From NCBI GenBank assembly GCA_017559185.1, contig JAFYSU010000022.1, positions 1 to 36,216 of the forward strand: a stretch of DNA of 36,216 nt, written 5' to 3'. Position 1 is the stretch's first letter, and the number at the start of each line of letters is the position of its first letter. Below, piece by piece: positions 16,477-24,693 of this stretch. The notes beneath the pieces were generated by a model. It did not search any database. It saw only the letters and a list, made by a program, of their open reading frames with translations, and was not told where the DNA came from. The DNA is from Oscillospiraceae bacterium. GTDB lineage: Bacteria > Bacillota > Clostridia > Oscillospirales > Ruminococcaceae. The position numbers were made by a program, and so were the translations under genes.

Positions 16477-16560
16477 TCATTAAACGGTTTTCGGCACACC
16501 GCCAAAGCCGTACCGCAAATTTTGTACTATTTTTTAACCATAAAAAGGAGTGTGTTCCCA

Positions 16561-17208
16561 ATGAAGCTGTTTATTGACACCGCCAATACCGAACATATTA
16601 AAGAAGCTAACGACCTGGGCGTTATCTGCGGGGTTACAACCAACCCAAGCCTTATCGCAAAAGAAGGCCGTGACTTCAAAGAAGTTGTAAAAGAAATCAC
16701 CGAAATTGTTGACGGACCAATTTCTGCGGAAGTTATCTCCCTTGAAGCAGATAAAATGGTTGCCGAAGCAAAGGAACTTGTTAAAATCCACAAAAACATT
16801 GTAATTAAAATTCCAATGTGTGCAGAAGGTCTTAAAGCGGTTAAACAGCTCACAGCACTGGGTATCAAAACCAATGTTACCTTGATTTTCTCCGCTGCAC
16901 AGGCTCTGCTTGCAGCTAAAGCAGGCGCTACATATGTAAGCCCATTCCTCGGTCGTTTGGACGACATCGGCACTCCGGGCATCGTTCTTATCGAAGATAT
17001 CGCTCAAATTTTCGATGTTCAAGGCATTGAAACCGAAATCATCGCTGCAAGTGTTCGCAATCCTATCCACCTCATTGAAGCTGCTAAAGCAGGCTGCCAC
17101 ATTGCTACCGTTCCTTACAAAACACTCATGCAGTGCATCGGTCATCCACTCACAACTTCCGGAATTCAGCAGTTCCTTAAAGACTGGGAATCCGTTCCAA
17201 AAAACTAA
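16561..17208 (+). CDS. Fructose-6-phosphate aldolase / TalC-type transaldolase
   Basis: A 215-residue class I aldolase of the short transaldolase family. Visible: the N-terminal FIDTAN, VTTNPSL (25-31), the Schiff-base lysine Lys83 in VIKIPM and NVTLIFS. Short members act either as transaldolase in the pentose phosphate pathway or as fructose-6-phosphate aldolase; the sequence read here does not decide. The start is ATG 16561 after AAGGAG; in-frame codons upstream lie in the leader. Strong codon bias and a good promoter suggest high expression. Monocistronic. Confidence 0.9.
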   Translation: MKLFIDTANTEHIKEANDLGVICGVTTNPSLIAKEGRDFKEVVKEITEIVDGPISAEVISLEADKMVAEAKELVKIHKNIVIKIPMCAEGLKAVKQLTALGIKTNVTLIFSAAQALLAAKAGATYVSPFLGRLDDIGTPGIVLIEDIAQIFDVQGIETEIIAASVRNPIHLIEAAKAGCHIATVPYKTLMQCIGHPLTTSGIQQFLKDWESVPKN

Positions 17209-17221
17209 AATAAAATGTTTA

Positions 17222-17251
17222 AACCCTCGCAGAAAGCTGCGAGGGTTTTTG
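17222..17251. terminator. Terminator between the aldolase and mnmA
   Basis: A perfect 11-bp GC-rich stem (17222-17232 and 17237-17247, 4-nt loop) followed by T residues, placed between convergent genes. Confidence 0.87.
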
Positions 17252-17256
17252 TTTTG

Positions 17257-18321
17257 TCAAAACGCTTCTTTAATAAATCCACCGCCAACTACTATGTCAT
17301 CCGAATAAATAACACAGCTTTGTCCGGGTGCTGCTGCACGCTGCGGCTCGTTAAAAATTATCTGCCATTCGTCTTTATCAAGTTTTTTCACCTTAACAGG
17401 TGCTTCCTTTGCCATACTGCGTATTTTTACACCTGCTTCAAACTCACCTTTTTTCACAATTGGATGATTTGTCATTACACAGCCTGTTAATGTAACCCCT
17501 TGGGAATATTCTTCGCCTTTTCTTCCCAAATAAACATTACCGCTTTGTGCATCAATCTTTTTAACAAACACAGGATACCCCAGTGCTATACCCAAGCCTT
17601 TACGCTGACCTATTGTATAGTTGAGTATCCCTTCATTTGCACCCACATCCGCCCCATCGGGAGAGATAAAACGCCCCTTTTTGCTTTTGCCGTAATTACA
17701 GGTTATAAAGTTGGCATAATCATTATCGGGAATAAAGCAAACCTCTTGGCTGTCGGGTTTATTTGCTGTTGGTATGCCCGCCTGCTGTGCTATCTCTCTT
17801 ACCTTTGTTTTTTCAAAGGTGTTCAGCGGAAATATCATATGTGCCAAAACTTCCTGCGAAAGCCTGTAAAGCATGTAGCTTTGGTCCTTACCTGTAAGCT
17901 CGGCTTTTTTCAAAAATGCACTTTTACCATCTTCTGTATCAAGCCAAACAACATCCGCATAATGCCCTGTTGCCATAAAGTCAAAGCCAAGCTCCACGCG
18001 TCTTTTGTTAAGCTGTTCAAACTTTGTGGTCGGATTGCACACTATACACGGATTTGGAGTTCTTCCGCTTAAGTAATCCATAGCAAAGTAGTCCACCACA
18101 TTCTTTTTAAATTCTTCATGACAGCGAACAACATGCAGCTTTATCCCAAGTGAATCGGCAACGATTTTTGCATCGTTTACCGCCTGTGCATGCTCCGCAG
18201 AAAATTCCATTACAACCGCTTCAACATGATATCCCTGACTTTTAAGAAGATGCACACAAGTGGACGAGTCCACCCCTCCGCTTAAAGCAACCAACACACT
18301 TTTTCCTGCTCCCTGCAGCAT
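17257..18321 (-). CDS. mnmA: tRNA-specific 2-thiouridylase MnmA (canonical copy)
   Basis: Thiolates U34 of tRNA-Lys, Glu and Gln using ATP and sulfur relayed from a cysteine desulfurase. 354 residues: PP-loop SGGVDSS (14-20), catalytic Cys92 in TPNPCIVCN, ATGHYAD with His120, and Cys195 in PDSQEVCF, all the expected active-site elements, then the C-terminal beta barrels. CIVCNPTTKF differs slightly from the usual CNRxIKF. AAAGGAG precedes the ATG by about 10 nt. It follows rnhA by 35 bp and is probably cotranscribed with it. A second, altered copy lies at 23526-24599. Confidence 0.93.
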   Translation of the reverse strand: MLQGAGKSVLVALSGGVDSSTCVHLLKSQGYHVEAVVMEFSAEHAQAVNDAKIVADSLGIKLHVVRCHEEFKKNVVDYFAMDYLSGRTPNPCIVCNPTTKFEQLNKRRVELGFDFMATGHYADVVWLDTEDGKSAFLKKAELTGKDQSYMLYRLSQEVLAHMIFPLNTFEKTKVREIAQQAGIPTANKPDSQEVCFIPDNDYANFITCNYGKSKKGRFISPDGADVGANEGILNYTIGQRKGLGIALGYPVFVKKIDAQSGNVYLGRKGEEYSQGVTLTGCVMTNHPIVKKGEFEAGVKIRSMAKEAPVKVKKLDKDEWQIIFNEPQRAAAPGQSCVIYSDDIVVGGGFIKEAF

Positions 18322-18356
18322 ACCTTTTCAACTCCTTTACACTTCATTGCAAAACA

Positions 18357-18809
18357 TTACATTTTTTTGTAATGCTCACTTTGGGCAACTGCCAGCTGGT
18401 CGCAGCGTTCGTTTTCGGGATGTCCCGCATGCCCTTTTATCCACACAAATTCAACCTTGTGGCGATGTATCTCATTAAGCAGCCTGTCCCACAAATCACT
18501 GTTTAATGCAGGTTTTTTATCCTTTTTAATCCAGTTATTCGCTTTCCAAGATTCTGCCCATCCCTTTGTAATTCCGTTTACAACATACTGACTGTCAGTG
18601 CATACGGTTACATGGCATGGCTCTTTTAATGCCTCCAATCCTGCAATAACTCCCATCAACTCCATTCGGTTGTTGGTGGTATCGGCAGCACCTCCGCTTA
18701 TTTCCTTTTCTTTTCCTTTATATCTTAAAATAACTCCATAACCACCGGGGCCCGGATTACCGGAGCATGCCCCGTCACTGTACATTTCAACTTTTTTAAG
18801 TGTTTCCAT
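18357..18809 (-). CDS. rnhA: Ribonuclease HI
   Basis: Cleaves RNA in RNA-DNA hybrids. 150 residues, standard length. The four carboxylates are present: Asp12 in [11 protein letters not shown], Glu50 in NNRMEL, Asp72 in CTDSQYV and Asp137 in ENERCDQLA; the KGHAGH handle histidine is also present. AAAGG is 8 nt from the ATG. It is the first gene of an rnhA-mnmA unit. Confidence 0.95.
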   Translation of the reverse strand: METLKKVEMYSDGACSGNPGPGGYGVILRYKGKEKEISGGAADTTNNRMELMGVIAGLEALKEPCHVTVCTDSQYVVNGITKGWAESWKANNWIKKDKKPALNSDLWDRLLNEIHRHKVEFVWIKGHAGHPENERCDQLAVAQSEHYKKM

Positions 18810-18845
18810 TGTATAAACCTTTCCTTTGTTTATAGTTCAATATAC

Positions 18846-18930
18846 CCTGTATATTATCACAGGACATTTAACAATCTGTGTATAGTTTTGTATTTTTTAT
18901 TTATTATATCATGAAGCGGCTAAATCACAA
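18846..18930 (-). promoter_or_regulatory. rnhA promoter and leader inverted repeat
   Basis: Minus strand TTGTGA (18925-18930), 16-bp spacer, TATAAT (18903-18908). Between this and the gene lies an inverted repeat CCTGT/ACAGG with an 8-bp A+T centre (18846-18863), a possible operator or leader hairpin. Confidence 0.5.
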
Positions 18931-19034
18931 AGCAGCATATAAACATTAAATATTGTATTAAAACCGCTTAAAATGACTATACTCAAATTGCATATATCTT
19001 CAAAATTATAATTTCCATTTATTTACATTTCATC

Positions 19035-19063
19035 TTGACACAGAGTATAATTCAATATACAAT
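19035..19063 (+). promoter_or_regulatory. Promoter of the RNase J transcript
   Basis: TTGACA (19035-19040), 17-bp spacer, TACAAT (19058-19063). It gives a predicted start near 19070, about 445 nt before the RNase J start codon. The stretch 18931-19034 upstream is A+T-rich with nothing else recognised. Confidence 0.7.
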
Positions 19064-19069
19064 TATTTT

Positions 19070-19514
19070 GATTTAGTGTTTTTAACATTCATTGCATCGG
19101 TAAAATTAAAATGAATGTTGATTGCCTTGCCCGTAACCCTCAAGCGTTGGGGCAGCTTGAATATTAGGATACAAACAGAATTTATTCTGTGTATATAAAA
19201 CTAACATATTAAAACGAATGTCAACCCATGTTCGGCCGTTGGAACGCTATAGACCGCCGATACTTTCAATGTTGACCTGTTCGGCTTGTGTTTGGTTTCG
19301 CATATCTGTAAGCCTTCCGTTAAAGGTCTTTGCGAAGCAATTCAGCTTGCCGAACTGCAAAAAACACATCCTTTTCACACTTGTTTTCAACTTTCAGGAA
19401 AAACAGGCTTTCATTGTCGTTGTGTTTTTTGGGGTCATATTTATTTTTCTTCTTTATATAGTGTAGTTTTTGTGGGTTGATATTTCCAATCAGACCAAAC
19501 GGAGGTATCAAGAC
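19070..19514 (+). promoter_or_regulatory. Long structured 5' leader of RNase J (or separate ncRNA), unassigned
   Basis: About 445 nt without a convincing gene (open frames here lack ribosome binding sites) but with many complementary segments on the + strand. These are 19084-19093 with 19110-19119 (10 bp); 19128-19132 with 19150-19154 and 19140-19145 with 19155-19160 (crossing, pseudoknot geometry); 19175-19180 with 19185-19190; 19220-19225 with 19271-19276, enclosing 19232-19236 with 19256-19260; 19279-19285 with 19349-19355, enclosing 19297-19302 with 19331-19336 and 19313-19316 with 19323-19326; and 19358-19368 with 19421-19431 (11 bp). TGTTCGGC occurs twice (19229 and 19278), giving alternative pairings. 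The tail from 19432 is T-rich. It matches no RNA class I know; tmRNA, RNase P and 6S signatures were not seen. Confidence 0.55.
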
Positions 19515-21467
19515 GTGTCTGAAAACAATAAGAAAACAACAAAAAAACCGTCTTTTTCCGAAAAAGACGCAGGCAAACTATTTGACAAAATCATTGTGGA
19601 AGCTGCTGAAAGCGAAACTGTAACCCCAACTCCCAATCAATCAAGACGCCGTCAGTCCGCTGCACGCACCCGCCGTGCAGCTTCTCAGGGAGAAGCAACC
19701 GCAAAAGAGAAAAAAGCAACATTCTCGGCTGAAGCTGCCGACAGCGAAAAAAGCTCGGCTAAACCGCGTACTCGTCGCGGCGGCGGCAGAACCCGCAAGC
19801 CTTCCCGCAAACCTACCGTTCGCATAATACCATTGGGTGGTGTTGGCGAAATCGGTAAAAACTGCACCGTTTACGAATGTGGTAACGACATGGTAATCGT
19901 GGACTGCGGTCTTGCATTCCCCGATGAAGATATGCTTGGTGTTGACCTTGTTATTCCTGATTTTTCCTATATTTTGAAAAATCAAGACAAGGTACGCGGC
20001 ATTTTTATAACCCATGGTCACGAAGACCATATTGGAAGCTTGGCTTTTCTTCTTAAACAGATAAACATCCCTGTTTATGCAACCAAGTTGACAGTCGGTC
20101 TTATTCAAGGCAAGCTGAAAGAGCATGGACTCAGCAGTAAGGTTCAGCTTAATGTTGTAAAATCAGGACAGGTTATTAAAGCCGGATGTATGTCCGTTGA
20201 GTTCATTAATGTTAACCATTCCATTCCCGATGCCTGCGGTTTTGCAATAAACACCCCTGCCGGTGTAATAATCCAAACAGGCGACTTTAAGGTTGACTAC
20301 ACACCAATTCAAGGCGAGGTTATTGACCTTGCACGCTTTGGCGAACTGGGAAGCAAGGGCGTTTTGGCACTCCTTCCCGACTCCACCAATGCCGACTCTC
20401 CCGGAAGCTGCGCAAGCGAGCGTTCGGTTGGAAGGTCTTTTGAATTTTTGTTCCAACGCGCAATAAATAAACGCATAATAGTTGCGACCTTTGCATCAAA
20501 CATCGACCGCCTGCAGCAGATAATTCACTACGCTCACAGATTTGGCAGAAAGGTTGCCGTATCGGGCCGCAGCATGGAAAACAATGTTGAAAAGGCTCAG
20601 GAGCTTGGTTATCTTGACATTCCAAAGGATACCTTAATAAATATCGACATGATACGAAATTATGCCGATAATCAGTTGGTTATAATTACCACCGGAAGTC
20701 AGGGTGAACCCATGTCCGCATTGGCAAGAATGGCAACAGGCGACCACCGCAAGCTTGCCGTAACACCAAATGACCTTATAATCTTTTCTGCTCGTCCTAT
20801 TCCCGGCAACGAAAAACTTGTAAACAGAGTAGTTAACGAGCTTATGAAGCTGGGTGCTGAGGTTATTTACGAAAAAGCTTATCAGGTTCATGTTTCGGGA
20901 CACGGCTTCCAAGACGAAATGCGCTTGATGATGAGCCTTACACGACCCAAGTTTGTAATCCCGGTACATGGTGAATTCAAACACCTTAAAGCACAGCGCA
21001 ACATAGCAACAGGACTTGGCATACCTTTTGAAAATGTATTCCTGCCTACCATTGGTATTCCTATTGAAACCGACGGAGTGGAAATGAAGTACGGTGAGCC
21101 GGTTGTTGCAGGACGCGTTTTGGTTGACGGTTTGGGCGTGGGCGATGTAGGCAGCATTGTGTTGCGTGACCGCAAGCATCTTGCCGAAGACGGACTTATT
21201 GTAATTGTTGCAACCATCGACTCCGAAACAGGCAAAGTAGTGTCGGGTCCTGATATAATCTCCCGTGGATTTGTTTATGTTCGAGAAGCCGAAGAAATGA
21301 TGAAGGAAGTCAGAATGATATCCGCTGCCAGTCTTGAGGACTGCGGTGTAAACGGTGTTCGCGAATGGGGAAATCTTAAACACAAAGTAAAAGAAGAAGT
21401 AAGCCGCTATGTGTTTAACAAAACCAAACGCAATCCAATGATACTTCCTGTAATTCAAGAAATTTAA
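19515..21467 (+). CDS. rnj: Ribonuclease J with basic N-terminal extension
   Basis: A 650-residue metallo-beta-lactamase/beta-CASP ribonuclease with 5'-3' exo- and endonuclease activity in RNA decay and maturation. GTG at 19515 follows GGAGG by 9 nt; no better start exists. Residues 1 to about 100 are a low-complexity, Arg/Lys/Ser-rich tail (for example TRRGGGRTRKPSRKP), absent from the roughly 555-residue RNase J of Bacillus. The core starts at RIIPLGGVGEIGKN (about 103). Metal ligands are seen in THGHEDHIGS (166-175) and NHSIPDACG; the beta-CASP part includes SGRSMENN and HVSGHG, with VIPVHGEFKHL after it. The tail probably binds RNA or ribosomes (inference). The long leader suggests post-transcriptional control. 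Confidence 0.95.
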   Translation: MSENNKKTTKKPSFSEKDAGKLFDKIIVEAAESETVTPTPNQSRRRQSAARTRRAASQGEATAKEKKATFSAEAADSEKSSAKPRTRRGGGRTRKPSRKPTVRIIPLGGVGEIGKNCTVYECGNDMVIVDCGLAFPDEDMLGVDLVIPDFSYILKNQDKVRGIFITHGHEDHIGSLAFLLKQINIPVYATKLTVGLIQGKLKEHGLSSKVQLNVVKSGQVIKAGCMSVEFINVNHSIPDACGFAINTPAGVIIQTGDFKVDYTPIQGEVIDLARFGELGSKGVLALLPDSTNADSPGSCASERSVGRSFEFLFQRAINKRIIVATFASNIDRLQQIIHYAHRFGRKVAVSGRSMENNVEKAQELGYLDIPKDTLINIDMIRNYADNQLVIITTGSQGEPMSALARMATGDHRKLAVTPNDLIIFSARPIPGNEKLVNRVVNELMKLGAEVIYEKAYQVHVSGHGFQDEMRLMMSLTRPKFVIPVHGEFKHLKAQRNIATGLGIPFENVFLPTIGIPIETDGVEMKYGEPVVAGRVLVDGLGVGDVGSIVLRDRKHLAEDGLIVIVATIDSETGKVVSGPDIISRGFVYVREAEEMMKEVRMISAASLEDCGVNGVREWGNLKHKVKEEVSRYVFNKTKRNPMILPVIQEI

Positions 21468-21485
21468 TATTTTTGCCAAGCAATT

Positions 21486-21535
21486 AAACCGCCGCTTTCC
21501 GTGACAGGAGAACGGCGGTTTGTCAGTTTTATCTT
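21486..21535 (+). terminator. Terminator after RNase J
   Basis: A 9-bp GC-rich stem (21486-21494 and 21513-21521) with further inner pairing, followed by a loose T-rich tail, 18 bp past the stop. Confidence 0.75.
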
Positions 21536-21539
21536 TTGT

Positions 21540-21975
21540 GCAAAAGAAACAAAATAAAAAACAGGTTGTTTATTGCTAACTCATTTTTACGGTTATCCCC
21601 TTCACGCCATTTGTGTTTTTTAACATTTTTTATCCTCTGCGCGACCGTTCATGTGTAACATTTGCCCTTACCATCAACTTTCAAAACAGCATTACAATCA
21701 CTCGTGTTAAAAATTATGAATTTAGCCGTAAAATCACCGTATTTTACATATTTATTGACATATTGCTAAAAATCCGTTGTGTACCCTCCTTGAATTTAGC
21801 CTAAATAGGCAAATATTTTTGATTAAACTCCGTTAAAAATCCGACATTAACTGTCCATTTGAGAGACATTTGGTTGTGTTTTAACAAACAGCTGTCAAAA
21901 TGACTAAAACCATTTTAAGCACAACAGTCAAACTATAATTTTTCACAATTTTACTTTACCTTATACTCCAATTCC
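21540..21975 (+). other. A+T-rich intergenic region upstream of hydA
   Basis: No gene with a ribosome binding site is visible in these 436 bp. It holds a 10-bp direct repeat GAATTTAGCC (21718-21727 and 21792-21801), a 7-bp inverted repeat GTAAAAT/ATTTTAC (21728-21734 and 21741-21747) beside the first copy, a GCCTA/TAGGC inverted repeat beside the second (21799-21810), and a TTGACA at 21756-21761 without a matching -10. These may be regulatory sites for hydA; function is unknown. Confidence 0.4.
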
Positions 21976-22005
21976 TTTACATAAGCAAAATTTATATGGT
22001 AAACT
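21976..22005 (+). promoter_or_regulatory. Candidate hydA promoter
   Basis: TTTACA (21976-21981), 18-bp spacer, TAAACT (22000-22005), giving a leader of about 110 nt. Confidence 0.55.
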
Positions 22006-22121
22006 ATGAGCATAATGTTGAGGTTTGGCTGTGTGCGATGTTTCATGGTGTGCAGACCTGAAAGCGCAAGCTGCTAAGCTTAAGCGAAATTTTTTTAAAA
22101 AAGAAGGGTTCGGTGGTAAAA

Positions 22122-23396
22122 ATGGCTATTAACATGAGCGTTCTCGACGACATCATCACTATTGACAAAAATGTCTGCAAAGGCTGTACCAAATGTGCAA
22201 GAAACTGTCCTGCAGGCGCTATCGTTGGTGCTGTAAAAGTTAAACACGAAATTGATCCTGCAAAATGTGTTAACTGCGGTTACTGCGTAAGCCAGTGTAT
22301 GTTCGGTGCTATCAAAGTTCAGAACGACAAAGAAAGATTTAAAGCTCTCTTGGCTGACCCAAGCAAAAAAGTTGCTGTTCAGTTCTCCCCAGCTACACGT
22401 GTTGGTCTTGGTGAAATGTTCGGCGTTAAAGCAGGTACCGATGTTACCGGTAAAATGGTTGCTGCACTGAAAAAACTTGGCGTTGACTATGTTTACGATA
22501 CCAACGTAAGTGCTGACTTGACAATTCTGGAAGAAACCGGCGAGTTCCTCGAAAGAGTTAAAACAAACGGTAAATTCCCAATGTTCACATCTTGCTGCCC
22601 AGGCTGGATTCGTTATGCAGAAAAGAACTACCCAGAATATCTGCCAAACATCTCCACCTGCCGTTCCCCAATGCAGATGCAGTCCCCATTCACTAAAGAA
22701 TATCACAAACTGATCAAAAACGAAGATGTAGTATCCTGTGCTATCATGCCATGTACTGCTAAAAAATACGAAGCTAAACGTTCCGAATTCATGTACGACG
22801 GTGCTCCTGTAACAGAAGTTGTTCTGACCGTTGTTGAACTCGGCGAACTCATCAAAGAAGCTGACATCGACTTCGCTAACCTTGCTGATGTTGCTGCTGA
22901 CGATCCATTCGGCTACGGTTCCGGTGGTGCTGTAATCTTCGGTGTAACCGGCGGTGTAGCAGAAGCTGTTGTTCGTTACGTTGCAAACACTGTTCTGAAC
23001 GTTCCAATGGATCAGACAGTTCAGCTGTCCACAACCTGCGGTCTGCGTGACTTTGACAATGTTAAAGAAGCAACCGTTAAAGTTGGCGATCTGGATGTTA
23101 AAATTGCTGTTGTTCATGGCCTCAAAAATATGCCTGAATTCATGGCAAAAATTAAATCCGGTGAACTGTTCTACCACCTCATCGAAATCATGGCTTGCCC
23201 AACAGGCTGCGTAGGTGGTGCTGGTCAGCCTAAAGCTGATGACGCTCTCAAACAGGTTCGTGGTAAAGGTCTGTACAACTCCGATGCTTCCTACACAATG
23301 AAAGCATCCAACGAAAACCCAGCTATGAAATACCTGTACGAAAATGTTATCAAAGGCAGAAATCATGAACTGCTGCACGTTCACTACGAACACTAA
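22122..23396 (+). CDS. hydA: [FeFe] hydrogenase, single subunit with 2[4Fe-4S] domain
   Basis: Reduces protons to H2, normally from ferredoxin, to dispose of fermentation electrons. 424 residues from ATG 22122 (GGTGG 5 nt upstream; an in-frame GTG at 22113 is a less likely start). A bacterial ferredoxin domain holds two clusters (Cys19/22/25/29 and Cys49/52/55/59). The H-cluster motifs follow: L1 TSCCPGW with proton-relay Cys158 and ligand Cys159; L2 MPCTAKKYEAKR with Cys211; L3 EIMACPTGCVGGAGQP with Cys359 and Cys363, where the usual GGGQP is GAGQP. No maturase genes (hydE, F, G) or NADH/flavin subunits are nearby. Codon use is strongly biased, as for a very abundant protein. Confidence 0.94.
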   Translation: MAINMSVLDDIITIDKNVCKGCTKCARNCPAGAIVGAVKVKHEIDPAKCVNCGYCVSQCMFGAIKVQNDKERFKALLADPSKKVAVQFSPATRVGLGEMFGVKAGTDVTGKMVAALKKLGVDYVYDTNVSADLTILEETGEFLERVKTNGKFPMFTSCCPGWIRYAEKNYPEYLPNISTCRSPMQMQSPFTKEYHKLIKNEDVVSCAIMPCTAKKYEAKRSEFMYDGAPVTEVVLTVVELGELIKEADIDFANLADVAADDPFGYGSGGAVIFGVTGGVAEAVVRYVANTVLNVPMDQTVQLSTTCGLRDFDNVKEATVKVGDLDVKIAVVHGLKNMPEFMAKIKSGELFYHLIEIMACPTGCVGGAGQPKADDALKQVRGKGLYNSDASYTMKASNENPAMKYLYENVIKGRNHELLHVHYEH

Positions 23397-23428
23397 TTTT
23401 ATAGCATCTTAAAGCTTAAATAGTTTTA

Positions 23429-23466
23429 AAAGGCTCTGCCGTATTAACGGCAGAGCCTTTGTTTTT
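23429..23466 (+). terminator. hydA terminator
   Basis: A perfect 14-bp stem (23429-23442 and 23447-23460, 4-nt loop) followed by GTTTTT. Confidence 0.9.
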
Positions 23467-23475
23467 AGTTTACAC

Positions 23476-23527
23476 AAAAAATCCTCTGATTTTCCACAAC
23501 TGTTTTCGGGAAAATCAGAGGATTTTT
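23476..23527 (-). terminator. Terminator of the second mnmA
   Basis: A perfect 19-bp stem (23477-23495 and 23509-23527) with T tract on the minus strand; it overlaps the last bases of the mnmA-like stop codon. Confidence 0.87.
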
Positions 23528-24599
23528 AAATTGCTGTTCCGCCGCCCACAACGGTATCACCGTCATAAAAAACCAACGCCTGCCCCGCAGGCACATTTTT
23601 TTGCGGTTTTTTAAACTCAAGCTGCACCTTTCCGTTAGCCAAAGGTGAAATCATAGCGGGATATTCCTTCCCCTTAACTCGTTTTTTCACCGTAACCTCC
23701 ATTGGCTTGTCCAGCTTATCAACCGAAATGAAATTAACATCCTCCAATGTCATTCCACCGGTATAAAGATGTTTTTTTTCACCGAGTATAACGGTATTTG
23801 AAAAAATGTCCTTTTCAAGAACATAATGGGGTTCATCAAAGCTTATTCCTATGCCTTTACGCTGCCCCACCGAATAATGTATTAAGCCTTTGTGTTCACC
23901 CAACACATTTCCGTCACGGTCTGTAAAATTACCCGAGCGCGGATGCAGCCCCATGGTCTTTTCCAAAAATCCGGCATAGTCACCGTCACGCACAAAGCAA
24001 ACATATTCTCCGTCTTTTTTTTGAGAATTCACACCTTGCAGCTCATCTGCCATTTTAAAAATTTCTTCCTGACTCAGTTCACCCAAAGGGAACAGCAAAC
24101 GCGAAAGCTGCTCCTGACGCAAAAAATACAGCATATAGCTTTGGTCTGCCTGTATTTGCGCAGCTTTTTTCAAAAGCCAACGCTTGCGGTTGTCATCATA
24201 TTCTATTCTTGCGTATGTACCTGTTGCCAGATAATCCATCTTCATTAGCACCGCACGACGAAGAAGCTCACCATATTTTATATAACGGTTGCAAAAAATA
24301 CAAGGATTGGGATTTAGACCTTTAAGGTATCCATCTGTCAATCTGGTTACCACTTCTCCGTGAAAAGCCGAACTGAAATTAAACACATAATGCTTAAAAT
24401 CACATCTGTGTGCCAATTCGCGTGCATTTTCCAAATCTTCGCGAGAAAAGGAAAGCCGTTCTTGGTCGTAAAGCGCAAGGCTTTCATCACCAAACAACCG
24501 CATTGTTACACCACAAACCTGATAATTTTGTTTTAGCAGCAGTGCAGCAGCAACCGAGCTTTCAACCCCACCGCTCATCGCTATCATAACACGCTTCAT
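23526..24599 (-). CDS. MnmA-like tRNA 2-thiouridylase, divergent second copy
   Basis: A 357-residue paralogue of MnmA with the same domain order. The PP-loop reads SGGVESS (9-15), with Glu13 for the usual Asp. The catalytic Cys100 in NPNPCIFCNRYIKYG and Cys201 in GEYVCFV are kept, so persulfide chemistry is possible. However, the ATGHYA motif is ATGTYA (His to Thr), and the PDSQEVCF context has become KKDGEYVCF. The canonical copy at 17257-18321 keeps all of these. It may thiolate a different tRNA or use another sulfur donor; this is inference. It has a consensus promoter and strong terminator of its own, so it is a maintained gene rather than a relic. Confidence 0.85.
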   Translation of the reverse strand: MKRVMIAMSGGVESSVAAALLLKQNYQVCGVTMRLFGDESLALYDQERLSFSREDLENARELAHRCDFKHYVFNFSSAFHGEVVTRLTDGYLKGLNPNPCIFCNRYIKYGELLRRAVLMKMDYLATGTYARIEYDDNRKRWLLKKAAQIQADQSYMLYFLRQEQLSRLLFPLGELSQEEIFKMADELQGVNSQKKDGEYVCFVRDGDYAGFLEKTMGLHPRSGNFTDRDGNVLGEHKGLIHYSVGQRKGIGISFDEPHYVLEKDIFSNTVILGEKKHLYTGGMTLEDVNFISVDKLDKPMEVTVKKRVKGKEYPAMISPLANGKVQLEFKKPQKNVPAGQALVFYDGDTVVGGGTAI

Positions 24600-24662
24600 C
24601 GGCTTGCCCCTTTCCGTACATCAAAACAAAACTGTTTATTATTACTAAAATTAACAAAATTT

Positions 24663-24691
24663 ATTATATAGGATTACGGCACAACTGTCAA
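24663..24691 (-). promoter_or_regulatory. Promoter of the second mnmA
   Basis: Minus strand TTGACA (24686-24691), 17-bp spacer, TATAAT (24663-24668): perfect consensus, about 65 bp before the start codon. Confidence 0.88.
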
Positions 24692-24693
24692 CA

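Noticed and set aside
16485..16513. Terminator or riboswitch in the aldolase leader
   Set aside because: The hairpin is imperfect and no T run or ligand-domain sequence follows it.
19070..19460. tmRNA, RNase P RNA or 6S RNA in the RNase J leader
   Set aside because: No tRNA-like ends or CCA, no GAGGAAAGTC-type RNase P core and no clear 6S closing stem with central bubble were found by eye.
19218..19466. Short + strand open frame in the RNase J leader as an upstream peptide
   Set aside because: Its ATG has no ribosome binding site, and the translation shows no domain; the same bases form the helices described.
21870..21890. Rex operator upstream of hydA
   Set aside because: TTGTG...TTTTAACAA gives only one good half-site with wrong spacing against TTGTTAA-N4-TTAACAA, and lies far upstream of the candidate promoter.
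22095..23393. Open frame of over 430 codons on the minus strand opposite hydA
   Set aside because: It mirrors a strongly codon-biased gene with unmistakable hydrogenase motifs. The antisense translation is low-information, rich in Phe, Asn and Cys, and has no ribosome binding site or family features.
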